The notes under the pieces were generated by a model. That model was given only the letters and a program-made list of their open reading frames with translations, was not told the DNA's origin and did not search any database. A DNA stretch of 45,915 nucleotides, from positions 1,089,410-1,135,324 of the forward strand of contig BFEA01000123.1 in the NCBI GenBank assembly GCA_003427395.1, given 5' to 3'. Position numbers and translations under genes: made by a program. Source of the stretch: Chara braunii (lineage: Eukaryota; Streptophyta; Charophyceae; Charales; Characeae). Positions 11,714 to 22,164 of the stretch are shown in pieces; position 1 is the first letter of the stretch; every line of letters begins with the position of its first letter.

Positions 11714-12033
11714 TACGTTACCAAGCATACACGTACGGGGTCTTTCCGTACAAAACGTACAGGTAATATTTGTACGGGAACCTGTATGGGAACTTGTACG
11801 TCTTGTACGCACTCGTATGAAAAATAAAATCCGAAAACAAAAATGCAACACAAAACAAACAATATTTGGTTGAGAATCATCTGCATATTCTTATTATAAT
11901 TTGAGAACAAAAATAAAAACAATACTGGATTAAAAAAAAAAAAAAAGTCGTACAGGCCCCTAGCTTTCGAGTAACGTACAAGTATAGGAGTACGACTCGT
12001 ACGAGTATGAGTGTGCGTACAAGTGGTAACGTA
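11714..12033 (-). mobile_element. TA-flanked GTAC-rich element, family C copy 2
   Basis: The 320-bp element starts TACGTTACCAAGCATACACG and ends CAAGTGGTAACGTA. It has TA on both sides and CGTTACC / GGTAACG inverted ends, the clearest ends of the family. It is the reverse complement of copies 1 and 3 in its internal part (CATCTGCATATTCTTATTAT), and an A15 tract (11932-11946) abuts the right end. Confidence 0.8.
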
Positions 12034-12071
12034 GTATGTCTGTATGTCTGTATATTTATATGTATGAATAT

Positions 12072-12282
12072 TTGATTGATTTTGATTAATTGATTGATTG
12101 ATTGATTGATTTTTGGTTGCATGAATAATTAATCCAATTTAATTGATTGATCGATGGTTGATGTGGTTGATTGATTTATTGATTGTTAGCTTGCATGCTT
12201 GATTGATCGATGTTCAATCATTAATTGATTGTTAGCTTGCTTGATTGATTGATAACGTCTTGATTGATTAATTGATTGATTG

Positions 12283-12317
<35 letters not shown>

Positions 12318-12570
12318 AATCGATCGATCGATTGATTGATTGATTAAGTGATTGAGCATTGAGTGATTGATTAATTGATTGATTGGTTGATTGGTTAATC
12401 AATCATTAATCGATTCATTAATTGATTAATTGATTGATGGATTGATTCGCTGATTTATTAATCAGTTTGATTCAATTGATTGGTTAATTAATGAATTAAT
12501 GGATTTGATGGATTGATTGATTAATTGGTTGCTTGATTCATGAATTTTTTGGTTGATTAATTGATCAATC
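12072..12570. repeat. TGAT tetranucleotide microsatellite
   Basis: About 500 bp of imperfect (TTGA)n or (TGAT)n, including an uninterrupted block around 12262-12316 and clusters of GATC-containing variants. The same tetranucleotide occurs at 35937-36002 and, as its complement, at 36401-36607 and 43380-43600. Confidence 0.95.
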
Positions 12571-14043
12571 ACTTTAGGATTAAAAAAAAATGCAATACGT
12601 GTAGTTATCGAGTGGGTTAATATGTGTGGGCATCTTGAAAAATTTTGCATGCGCTGCTACGCACGAGTTTATCTTCATGTGTGTGTGTGTATGTGTGTGC
12701 TTTTATATGTGTATATGTATTTTGATATATTTGGTATTGGCAACTACACAAAGAAACATCGTTGTGCCACAATGTTTTGTTGAACTTTTATTCACTCATA
12801 ATGCAATTAAACCTCCGAAGTCGGATTAAGATGCATCTAGTTGGTGGATTAAAACGCAACACAAACACTACGAAGTACGGAACACTCCTGCAAAACGTGG
12901 TCCACTTTACTCACTTCGACCCATTTTTTCCGGACGAGGTGCACGTGTATGGATGTGTGTGCGTCTTAAACTGATTTCAAAATAATTAATAATATCATAT
13001 TCTCCCTAGTTCTTACCTCAATTGGAAAGAATCTATGGCTTTTTTATGTCTGTCGTCCATACCATCATAGTGGTCGATTAAGTTCGACTCACATCAATTA
13101 TCGAACGAGCTTACAGACGAGAGATAAATCACACTCAAAATAGAGGTCATAATCAAGTATGCCCATGAAAAATAATGTAAAAGCTACCAAGTGCGAAAGA
13201 ACACACAATATGAAAAGTACCGATATATAAGAGAACAAAGTTAAGATAGTTAATGACAATTTGTTTTGTTGGACTTGCACTAACTTATCAAGACTTCTAA
13301 TCGTCAACTATCCATGGAATCCTTATAATGATGATTTCATAAATGTACTTTTTCGACCTCTTTTGAAAGTGGTTGGCTAACACTATAAGTAGCAAAATGA
13401 AGACAGAGCCAGACAAAAGAAAACACTGACAAAACAGTTAAACTACAAGGCAAACACATACGCCAAACGAGAATATATGACAAGATAAGTGGAGCCAGGC
13501 GGCATGAAAGTAAAAAAGAAGGCAACAATAACAAATCAGCTAGAATACACTACACACAAACCTTAGGACACTGAATGGAAAAACATTCTAAGGAGACGAA
13601 CAACAAGGGGACAAAGCAGTGAAACACGGGGCAACTTTGATAACGCAAATTGAGCAACATATAAACAAAGTGTATTGATATGCAAGGTACAGGGATGGAA
13701 AAAAAAAAAAACAGTGCAGCAAGGCATGACACAATACAAATCAGGTATCCAAGTTAGACAATGAACAAACAGGTTGCAGGGAAAAATATTACAGGTCGAT
13801 GGGCAACAACGTGACAAAGGACTACACACAAGGCAACATATACATCTTACATAAATCAAAACAATCCATTAACTACTCGCAACATAAGTACAACCTTGCA
13901 AATTGTTGAATTTCACCACTTTTTTGGTAAGGAAGTCACTTCGGTGAACGCCTTTTATCACCCATGTACACCATAGATCATCCTAAATACAATGATCCTC
14001 ACAATAATGTTGCATGCATTCCTACGAACCAACGACCAATTGT
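12571..14043. other. Unassigned region with strand asymmetry
   Basis: No gene is supported. From about 13340 to 13860 the + strand is strongly depleted of T (A, C and G rich, many ACA and GGCAACA words). This explains the long minus-strand frames rich in Leu, Cys and Ser, which I regard as compositional. Confidence 0.45.
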
Positions 14044-14455
14044 TAAACCACCAGTCCCACCGCCGCCGAAAACCCCAGTCCATGTGAGTTAGGGCCGGCT
14101 TTTTCAGCAGGTAGCCGCTCTTTCCAACCTAGTTCCCAAAGTACTAGGCAATCATAACGTCGGCTCAGGCTGGAGAGGGTGGACGGCGGCGGATTGCACT
14201 AACGGCCGTCGAGACGGTCGGGCCGGTCCAATGTCTAGCTGCCGGCAGCCTCAGTGAGACTTTCGTGCGTTGGCGGGAAAGAAAAAAATTAGGCGAAAAA
14301 AAAAAACTGCGACCGAAAAAAACAAAAATTGAGCGGTCGCAGTTTTTCTTTTTTTTTATCGTCATTATGGGTGTCATTATACTATCGATATATACGAATG
14401 TGAAAACACCCACTGTAATCGATTGTCCGGTCCGGTTGTGTAGGGTTTCGTTAAT
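14044..14455. other. GC-rich foldback-like segment
   Basis: TAAACCACCAGTCCC (14044-14058) opens a CpG-rich stretch of about 230 bp. It is followed by a 14-bp perfect inverted repeat (14302-14315 AAAAACTGCGACCG with 14334-14347 CGGTCGCAGTTTTT, 18-nt loop) that extends through flanking A/T runs after one mismatch. A related opening sequence recurs at 44950. The right boundary is not visible, so the element status is tentative. Confidence 0.45.
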
Positions 14456-15189
14456 TTGGTGACATTTCCTCCGCTCGAGATCATATTGATACGACAATCC
14501 ACCATCGTCACGAACCCCAAACCGAACCCTAACTCCTTCTCTTCTTCCTCTCGCCTGTCATACCCAACCCACGACCTTACGCCCTGTGCACCGCAGCCAA
14601 CGATGGCGTACCCGTTGTTTCTTTTCTTTGGCCCATCGCAGTGGTGCAGGAGACTTTACTGCCTCCGTGTGTGGTGTTGCGTGGGTGTTTCGGCTTCGTG
14701 CGTGGTGCTGCGTGTTGCTGTCAGTGTTTGTTCGCTTGGTCACACGGGTGCCGTCGCCTTGTCTCCCCCTTCGCTGCTCCTACTGCGTGCACCACAACTG
14801 GCGGTGGCATTGCCGCCACGGGAGAGACCCCTGCGCCATTGCAGTTGTGCAGTGAGTGTGTGTGCGTGTGCCTGCGTGACTCCCGTTGTGTGTTCGTGGG
14901 TGTTCTGCGTCGTGCTTTGTGATTTCGCTGTCCGCATCATTCGCTCAGTTGGAGTTGTGTCACACCTTCATGTTCCTCCACATTGGCGTAGGTGTGTGTA
15001 TGTAAGAGTGTGGTCGTATGCGTGTGCGTGCTTGTGTTCCTGTTGTTGTACATGTATTTGTCGTGTACTGTGAAGGCAGTTTGGTGTTCACTTTTATTAT
15101 TATTATTATTTTTTTCTTGTTTTCTTGTTTGCTTTTTATTTTCCACCTTGCCATTTCTCTTCGCTGCTTCTTCGTCCTCTTTGCCGCTT
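14456..15189. other. GT-rich unassigned segment
   Basis: The first 150 bp are CT-rich, somewhat like a plant leader. The rest is GTGT-rich and produces Cys/Val-rich frames on + in more than one phase. I cannot support a protein or a splice structure here. Confidence 0.4.
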
Positions 15190-16005
15190 GTTGTTGTTCT
15201 TCTTCTTCGTTTTTTTCTTCTTCATATTTTTCTTCTTCTTCTGTTTTTTTCCGCTTTTCATCCTATGTTATCATTTTTTCGATTCATCTTCTCCACTTCA
15301 TCTTCTTCATTTCTTCTTTTATTTCTTCGCGCTTCTTCTTATTTTTCTCGTGTTCATCGTTTTCTTTTCCTTCGATACTTCCATATCTTCTTCTTCTTCT
15401 TCTTTCTTCTTCTTCTCCTTTTTCTTCTTCTTCTTTTTCTTCTTCTTCTCCTTCTTCTTCTTCTTCTTCTTCTTCTTCTTCGCTTTATCATCTTAAATTC
15501 ATCTTCGTCGCTTATATTTATCGGTTCATTTTCTTCAGTCGTTTCTTCTTGTACTTCTTTTCGCCGCTTCTTCGTTTTTTTTTTTTTTTTTTTTCCGCCT
15601 ATACTTCTTCTTTTTAGTCGCTTCTTCTTCTTCTTCTTTCGATGCTGCTTCTTCTTCTTCGCTTCTTCTTCTTCTTCTTCTTCTTCTTCTTCTTCTTCGC
15701 TTTATCATCTTAAATTCATCTTTGTCGCTTATATTTATCGGTTCATCTTCTTTCTTCGGTCGTTTATTCTTGTACTTCTTCTCGCCGCTTCTTCGTTTTT
15801 TTTTTTTTTTTTTTCTTCGCCTATACTTCTTATTTTTCGTCGCTTCTTCTTCTTCTTCTTCTTCTTCTTCTTCTTCTTCTTCTTCGCCCCTTGTTTTTCT
15901 TTTTCTTCTTTTTTTTTCTTCTACTTCTTCTTCTTCCTCCTCTTCTTCTTATTCTTCTTTTTTTTCTTCTTCTCTCCTTCGATACGTATCTCCTCCTTCT
16001 TCTTA
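15190..16005. repeat. TTC microsatellite with 217-bp higher-order period
   Basis: This is an almost pure polypyrimidine (TTC)n tract of about 800 bp. Within it a 217-bp unit starting CGCTTTATCATCTTAAATTC occurs at 15481 and again at 15698, each followed by GTCGCTTATATTTATCGGTT and by a T run of about 20 nt. The array therefore grew both by triplet slippage and by duplication of a larger block. The Phe/Ser/Leu-rich frames across it are not genes. Confidence 0.92.
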
Positions 16006-16238
16006 ACCAGCTTGTCATCCACGTCGCCGACCAAGTATGTATAGGGTTCGGCGACGGAGGTTTCCTTAGTTTTTTGCCTTTTTTGTTCGCCTGTTATCTC
16101 CAGTATACATGTTAATAGGTCATGAACTGGCGAATCTTTCCGTCCTTGCTTCTTTGCTTATTTTTACATTGTAATTGATATATATATATATAATATATTG
16201 TCACATATATAGATACAATATATATATATATATATATA
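16006..16238. repeat. AT-dinucleotide-rich flank
   Basis: Includes TATATA runs at 16180-16198 and 16219-16238. The second run directly abuts the family A element. Confidence 0.7.
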
Positions 16239-16333
16239 CAGGGTTGCCGGCGTTCAGGACGGTCCGAACGCCCGAACCCGAACGCCCCAACGTACAGTTC
16301 CCCTTCGGAAGGCGTTCGGCCGTTCGGGCCGAG

Positions 16334-16379
<46 letters not shown>

Positions 16380-17005
16380 GTTTTTCAAACAAATCCGAAA
16401 AACAAATATGTTATGGAAAAAAATAAACAAAAAAATATTTGCCTCGACACTACATTTAAATTCTTTACCAAATTTGAATTAAAAATCAAATATAAAAAAT
16501 CAACACTGTGATAAAAATAAGAAAACATAAAAAGAGAATTAAAATGAGTGAGTGTGCCAGCACCTTTTCGACACCGCCATCTTTGTCGATTTTTAATTAT
16601 TTTTTGGCATTTACAAATGCCCTGAAAATTTCCAGATAAGTAGTTTACATAATCAATAACTCATTAAAAGTTTTTCAAAAAATAATAAAATAATTTAGGC
16701 CCCGAAATAAGGTGAAAACAAAAAGTTAAAGTGAAAAAACAAAACAAAATAGTGACTGGGCGAGCACGTTTTGACACCCCTAAATTTTACGATTTTTAAT
16801 GTTTTTTGGCTTAGCAGAATGACTTCAAAATTTATAGGCGTTAGGTTACTTCATAGAGAACTCACAGAAAAAAATCAGAAAAAAAAACATATTTTTAGGC
16901 CCCGAATTTTAACGCCGTCGGGTTTGGACCCCGTACGGGACCCCGAACGCCCGTACGTATGGAGGTCTGCCTGGGGACCTCCGTACGTACGGGCTGGTTA
17001 CACTG
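16239..17005 (+). mobile_element. TA-flanked element, family A copy 1
   Basis: The 767-bp element starts CAGGGTTGCCGGCGTTC and ends GGGCTGGTTACACTG, so the ends are inverted (CAGKGTNRCC), set in TATATA on both sides. The left 95 bp are CpG-rich and followed by A45 (16334-16378). The body holds two direct subrepeats with a period of 204 bp (AGCACC at 16559, AGCACG at 16763), each carrying TTTTNGACACC, TTTTTGGC and TTTAGGCCCCGAA. No ORF is credible. It is non-autonomous, probably mobilised by a TA-targeting transposase elsewhere. Confidence 0.75.
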
Positions 17006-17013
17006 TATATATA

Positions 17014-17364
17014 NNNNNNNNNNNNNNNNNNNNNNNNNNNNNNNNNNNNNNNNNNNNNNNNNNNNNNNNNNNNNNNNNNNNNNNNNNNNNNNNNNNNNNN
17101 NNNNNNNNNNNNNNNNNNNNNNNNNNNNNNNNNNNNNNNNNNNNNNNNNNNNNNNNNNNNNNNNNNNNNNNNNNNNNNNNNNNNNNNNNNNNNNNNNNNN
17201 NNNNNNNNNNNNNNNNNNNNNNNNNNNNNNNNNNNNNNNNNNNNNNNNNNNNNNNNNNNNNNNNNNNNNNNNNNNNNNNNNNNNNNNNNNNNNNNNNNNN
17301 NNNNNNNNNNNNNNNNNNNNNNNNNNNNNNNNNNNNNNNNNNNNNNNNNNNNNNNNNNNNNNNN
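17014..17364. other. Assembly gap (351 N)
   Basis: The run of N begins 8 bp after a family A element end and finishes just before another family A-like poly-A segment. The gap therefore probably hides repetitive DNA. Confidence 0.98.
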
Positions 17365-17389
17365 ACCTCCAAATTCGATACCAAATTCG

Positions 17390-17431
<42 letters not shown>

Positions 17432-17455
17432 AAAAATTCCGAAAAACAAATTATG
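17365..17455 (+). mobile_element. Family A-like fragment after the gap
   Basis: ACCAAATTCGAATTAAAA, a long A run and TCCGAAAAACAAATTATGTT match the poly-A-adjacent part of the family A copies (compare 16384-16412 and 34969-35008). Only this fragment is visible and the left part is in the gap. Confidence 0.55.
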
Positions 17456-17482
17456 TTTCGTTTGTGTTTGTGTTTTGTACAG

Positions 17483-17568
17483 GTTATAGTGTCTTGGAGC
17501 CTGTGTACGAGGCTTACTTTGGAGGCAGTGCGAATGACAACCATGTGTCGCACGATTTGTATACGTGA
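17483..17568 (+). CDS. Possible terminal exon, unassigned
   Basis: A T-rich tract ending in TTTTGTACAG (to about 17482) looks like a 3' splice acceptor. It is followed by a 29-codon open frame with mixed composition (YSVLEPVYEAYFGGSAND...) that ends in TGA at about 17566. This is what a last exon looks like, but the upstream exon would lie in or beyond the gap and family A DNA. There is no domain to identify it, so the call rests on the acceptor and amino-acid composition alone. Confidence 0.2.
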
Positions 17569-18244
17569 TGAGTTTATGTTTCTCTTTTCTTTATTTTATC
17601 TCAAGTTCTGAATTGGTACATGGGTATCGGGATGATTGCTTATTTTTTTGAGTAATTTTGCTTGTTAAATCTTTATAGTTGGACGTTGGAATCCGTGACA
17701 GCCGTCATTGTCAAACCCCTTGACTTCTCTTCAGGCCCTTGATGATAGAGCTGGTCTCCAGGGCAATAAGAGACGATTGTCACCACAGGTATGAACCTGT
17801 GTACCACCCACTCTCCGTAGGATGGAGAAGAGGGTATGGTTCTCAACGGCACTTGACGGTTGTCTAGCGTCGAGAGATTGACCCCTCAAAGCACGTGTCA
17901 ACCGACACTTGAGTATCGAATACGACCTCCGAGATTAGCGAGGACCTCCTGATTATGGGTACCACATAGTACGCCATCGTTGCGACCGCTTGCGTAAGTG
18001 TGCATTGCTAGTCGGTATGGGAAGACTATGCGTCGACGTGGTTTTATACTAAGTCTCGCGCGTGCCTCCTATCTGATTTCCGCGCCGGAAGGTTATGGGA
18101 TGACTACAAAAAGGACTAGGAATATTGTTGTGTTGTTTGTTTTGTGTCGTTCTGTGTGTGTTGTGGTATAACGCATGGTATATTGGGATGCGTCCGTCGA
18201 CCGACGACGAATCGTGCTTGGGACTTCAACCCCCCAGTACGTCG
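17569..18244. other. Unassigned region
   Basis: No gene is supported. The GC content is higher than in the flanking AT-rich DNA and there are short frames on both strands. Confidence 0.4.
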
Positions 18245-18620
18245 GTTCGGGTGCAAGTTCGATAGAGGACTAAGACTGCGCATACCTCCTATGCTACAAC
18301 GAACGAGAAACGCCCTCGGTTGGCCCACCTCTACGATTGCAACTGGTTAGTTTTCGTATTGTGGATTAGTAGCTCGACGGGGATACGCCCACCGAAGGGA
18401 GGTGACATCTCCTGTAGGTGAACGTAAAGTTGTACCTCCCGTTGACCCTATCTTGTTGTAGGGGCTCACGAGAGGTATGGCTGGCGCACTTGGCCGGAGC
18501 GGCTTGTGGAAGCTCCATGTGTATCGCGACGAGGTAGACCAACTCCTGCGTGACGCGGCCAGGAGGGTCCCGCCCTGCGAGAGACCAATGCGCTCGACAC
18601 TGGGGGCAACTTGGTGGTTC
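18245..18620. repeat. Diverged direct repeat, copy R1
   Basis: Aligns in the same orientation with 22165-22475 (R2). Shared words include ACGAGAAACRCCCTCGGTTG, CRACGGGGATACRCCCACC and TGGYGCACTYGGC. Similarity is patchy but collinear over more than 300 bp. The two lie 3.9 kb apart and could be old LTRs or two copies of a dispersed repeat. No primer-binding site, polypurine tract or pol motif was found between them. Confidence 0.65.
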
Positions 18621-20091
18621 CCAAGCAGAACGGAAGTGCATATGGAGGAAGGAGAGACTATTATTGCGGCCTCTTGAACAAATAGGAAGGCAGGTATGTG
18701 TGATGCTGCTCGATACCTCATTGAAGGGTTACATGCACCTTGAAAATTATGTTTTGAGGGGAGCATCTCGACTGCACTGTTGTTGTTTTTTTAGCAGAAA
18801 TTTGACATTGTATGCCTCATACGTAACACAACTGAAGTTTTCAGACGATTGCAGTTGCTATTTCAAATATTAGTGATGCTGCAATGACTGGTATGACAGC
18901 TAGGAGTAGACATCAAGTTGTTGTTGTGCATCTCATGGGTGATTGTTGCAAGCACTGCACCCTGCGGATTGTTACGTATTGAAACAAGAGGGAGATGGTT
19001 GGTTGAAGTCTCCTCCTTGGTTTACAAGTCAATGTTGTTACTATAAAAGACTACGGTTATGATTGACCAGTTGTGAAATGTGACTATTCTAAGCACGATC
19101 GTCGATCACTCTTACTCAAGTTTATCTACAAGCACCACGAGCTTGATACTGTATTGGTTGTTCAAACTAGTAGACAATCCATTGGATGACCGCTGTAACA
19201 TTGCTGCCTAGACCTGAGATTGCGATGACGCACTACAATCGCGAAGGACCATCGTTGGGCTAAGTGTTAAAGTTGTGGCCCGAAGAGCTGCTTTGCAGAA
19301 GATGTTAGCGAGCTATTGGCCAGCCAGGTGTGGTGTTGCTATCAGGGTGACCTTGATTAAAGGTTAACATACACTGTGAGAATGAGAATGCCTCAATCAC
19401 TCATAAGAGTGGTAGAGGCAGTTGACCAAGTTCCTGATCACTCACACTGCGGGGTCACAACAGGCGAATGCTTTTCAAAAGCGGAGTTTGGCTATTGATA
19501 TGGTAACGGCTGTTACCGATCGCTTTACAGAGTTGAAGAAGTTGTATATTAAGATCCACTGGACTGAAGATCCTATTTTCGATCGGTCCTTTTGCTGATT
19601 GAAACTGCCATGCTGCTGGCTTAGGAGATTTGACTACGCATCTCTGCTTACCTTATCGAAGGCCCTTTCGTGAGGATCTGGAGGTGCACCTTCTATATAT
19701 CTTGAGCGTTTGAGAGTTCTTTTATTTTCCTTACTCTCTCATATTATCTCAGTGAGACTTCTTGAGAGGAGGACAACTAGATGGGTCCTACCCTGACTAG
19801 ACTGTGGTTGGGTTTTAACTTGTCTTCGTGGGACCTCAGGAGCCCGAGCGATTGTGAGAGCTTTGTCGGGGTTCAGGCGGGACCATGGAGGCAGGAAATT
19901 GTGAGGTACGCCGACGCGAACCCATTAGAATCCCTTTAAACCTTGTTTATGCTATCATATGCCTTCGTCTTGACTGATTTAATTATTATGTATATATTCT
20001 TTTTTGACTTCGTTCAGGACATCAATCTGATTAAGTAAACTCACTATGCTTGTTTAATTTACTTGATTGTTGACATTTGTTTCTGTAAGCT
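18621..20091. other. Unassigned region with a coding-like fragment
   Basis: Most of this stretch shows nothing. At about 19434-19600 a + frame without an ATG stays open for roughly 55 codons with well-mixed residues (AFQKRSLAIDMVTAVTDRF, then ELKKLYIKIHWTEDPIF) and ends in TGA. It looks like the remains of a protein, possibly transposase-like, but I cannot assign it. Confidence 0.3.
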
Positions 20092-20365
20092 GGGCGGTTG
20101 GGTTGAATTCACTGGGGATTCCTCAGTCATTTGTCTTGATGAGCATGGCGGTCGGTTGAGTGGACTGTCGACTCCTCGATCATTTGCATTGTTTTGCTAT
20201 ACCTAGACGATTGAGTGGAGTCCATTGTAGGTTCCTCAATCATTTGGTACCCTATTTAACTTTGTTTATCTAGGCGACTACATGAAGTCCATTGTGGATT
20301 CCCCAGTCGTTTGTTTGCCGTGTTGTTTGTGAGATTGGGTTAAGTTCACTCCGGTTTCCCCAACC
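20092..20365 (+). repeat. Tandem array of five hairpin-forming units
   Basis: Five diverged units, 55-67 bp apart, share the order 'stem - T(G/T)(A/G)A - TTCCYC - stem - ATTTG'. The paired arms are 20096-20102/20122-20128, 20154-20160/20175-20181, 20209-20215/20235-20241 (GATTGAG / CTCAATC), 20275-20279/20305-20309 (CGACT / AGTCG) and 20333-20339/20359-20365 (GATTGGG / CCCAACC). The arm sequences differ between units, yet most changes keep pairing, counting G-U pairs on the + transcript. No known RNA family is recognised. Confidence 0.6.
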
Positions 20366-21765
20366 ATTTGTATTGTGAATAAATAAGGGGAATTTTGGAG
20401 CCAAAATCCTAATTAATTCAAATCGAGGATTTTTTTTTATAGGAAAAGGGCGCGAAGAATGTTAATGCAGATAATGAAAACTTTGGTTAATAAACCCTTC
20501 TCTTCTTTGCTTATGTGTATCATGCTCTGTTTATGCATCCTCTGTATGGTCACCTGCTTTGTCATTCTGTTTTGATAGATTAGTGATCCTTAGTCTCTTA
20601 GTGTTCGCCGTGTGCTTGAGCAATAGGCAGGTAGATGTCTATTTTTTATTTCGCATTGTTTATTCGTGCATGATTGCTTTGGTAAAACCTTAGTTAGCCT
20701 CTGAGTTGGTAGAAGTTCCGGGAGTCTTCTTCCCTTTGGGGAGATGAGGCCGAAATTTCCTGCTAAAGACTCCAAATTAGTCAATATTCAGAGATGTCAA
20801 CTAGGTTAGGATTAATTTAGTCTTTGGAGTCATTAGGAATTCTGAACGCTTTCCTTTCTAAAGGACGTGTTGCCGAAGTTTCTACTAAAACCGAAGAGTT
20901 AGTTTATTTTCAGATAAAGTCTTTAGGTTTGAATTCTCTTCTCATAATTTGTCTAGTAAATATTCTTCGAGCACACTTCCCTTTGCCAAAATTTTTGTTA
21001 TTTTTATATCATTACCGGAACTTACTGCTAAGTAGTTTAAAACACGATATGAAGTTGATCTCCGTTAATTCGACAGGGGATGCCTACCTTGATTTTGTGA
21101 CGCAGATCACCAGTACCTGCAAGTGCTTTTGAAGATTTTGAGTTTCGGCAACTTCTGCTATCAGGTCGGTTTGCGACTCAACTCCTACCCACCATGATAC
21201 TCACACCCAGATGTCTGCAACCCCTTAAGCAAAAGACATTTCCGTGTGAAAAACATTCTCATCCTTGGAACCTCTCTTGAATGGTTACACAAAAGTTGTG
21301 CGAATTAGGACGAACAGGTATGTCTTTATTGAGAGGGTTTCATAAATGGGCGTGAGGGACATGAACATGGAACAAAGGGGTTGGCCACGTTTTGTGACAC
21401 TTGTATGTGGATTTCCGTTTGGGTTTTATGCGACACTGTGTGCAAGTATGTATTGGAGCGAGAGTTCGCTCCTGAATTCAGGATGATATTAATGATTGAA
21501 TGCGGGGTGTGAGTGACAAGATTTAACTGTGTCTGTGAGTTCCTCCGAGACTCCCCAGTTTCTTTTCATTTTCACTTCCCCCTGCCGCACGCATCTAGCG
21601 AAAAAGGCAGGAGTAGCCGAGCGCAAGGTTCCGCGCCCGACCTTCGACCGAACTAAGACTAAGTTCGGGTACGACAAATTGCTCACTAACCAGAGGCTAC
21701 CTCTTATTATCTTTCCACAGGGGAGCAATGAGCGAAGCCCACCTTAAAAGAGCTTTGTTTTTTTC
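20366..21765. other. Unassigned region
   Basis: Nothing is supported. A 102-codon + frame at 20824-21132 is hydrophobic and AT-driven with no motif, so I do not call it. Confidence 0.4.
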
Positions 21766-22088
21766 TACATTGCGACTTGTACTCACCCCCGTACGAGTAC
21801 AAGTTGTACTCTTTTCTCGTACGCTACTCGTACTCTAGGGCCTGTACGACTTTTTTTTTTTTTAACGGTTTTTATTTTGTTTCTTAAATTCTAATAAGAA
21901 TCTGGAGATGGTGCTTAGTCAAATGTTGCTTGTTTTGTGATGCTGCAGCACATATATTTTTTTCGGATTTTTTCGATAATTTTTGTTTTTATTTTGTACG
22001 GGCCGTACGGGGGCGTACAGGTTCCCATACATATATTACATGTACGTTTCGTACGGAAAGGCCCTGTACGTGTAAGTTCGGTAACATA
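21766..22088 (+). mobile_element. TA-flanked GTAC-rich element, family C copy 3
   Basis: The 323-bp element starts TACATTGCGACTTGTACTC and ends GGTAACATA, same orientation as copy 1. It shares CTAATAAGAATCTGGAGATG and CAAATGTTGCTTGTTTTGTG with the others. The T tract (21851-21863) lies near the left GTAC-rich end here, whereas the longest T run in copy 1 is at the right. The terminal blocks contain many GTAC palindromes. Confidence 0.8.
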
Positions 22089-22164
22089 GGTTTTTTTTAT
22101 TAATCGTCAGGCATTGGTCTTGGGCCTGGAATTCGAGGTCCTTGTCCAGGACATCCTAGGCTCT

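Noticed and set aside
12571-14043. Minus-strand Leu/Cys/Ser-rich ORFs as genes
   Set aside because: Strong base asymmetry of the strand explains the open frames; no domain and several phases open.
14456-15073. Cys/Val-rich 205-codon + frame
   Set aside because: The composition mirrors GTGT-rich DNA, other phases are also open, and no motif is present.
14992-16044. Long + frame (about 350 codons) rich in Phe, Ser and Leu
   Set aside because: It is a translation of the TTC repeat and its T runs; overlapping phases are equally open.
16771-17568. Long frames spanning the N gaps here and at 34515-35019
   Set aside because: Most residues are unknown because the bases are N.
20092-20365. CRISPR-like array
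   Set aside because: Units are diverged throughout with no identical repeats separated by unique spacers, and the context is eukaryotic.
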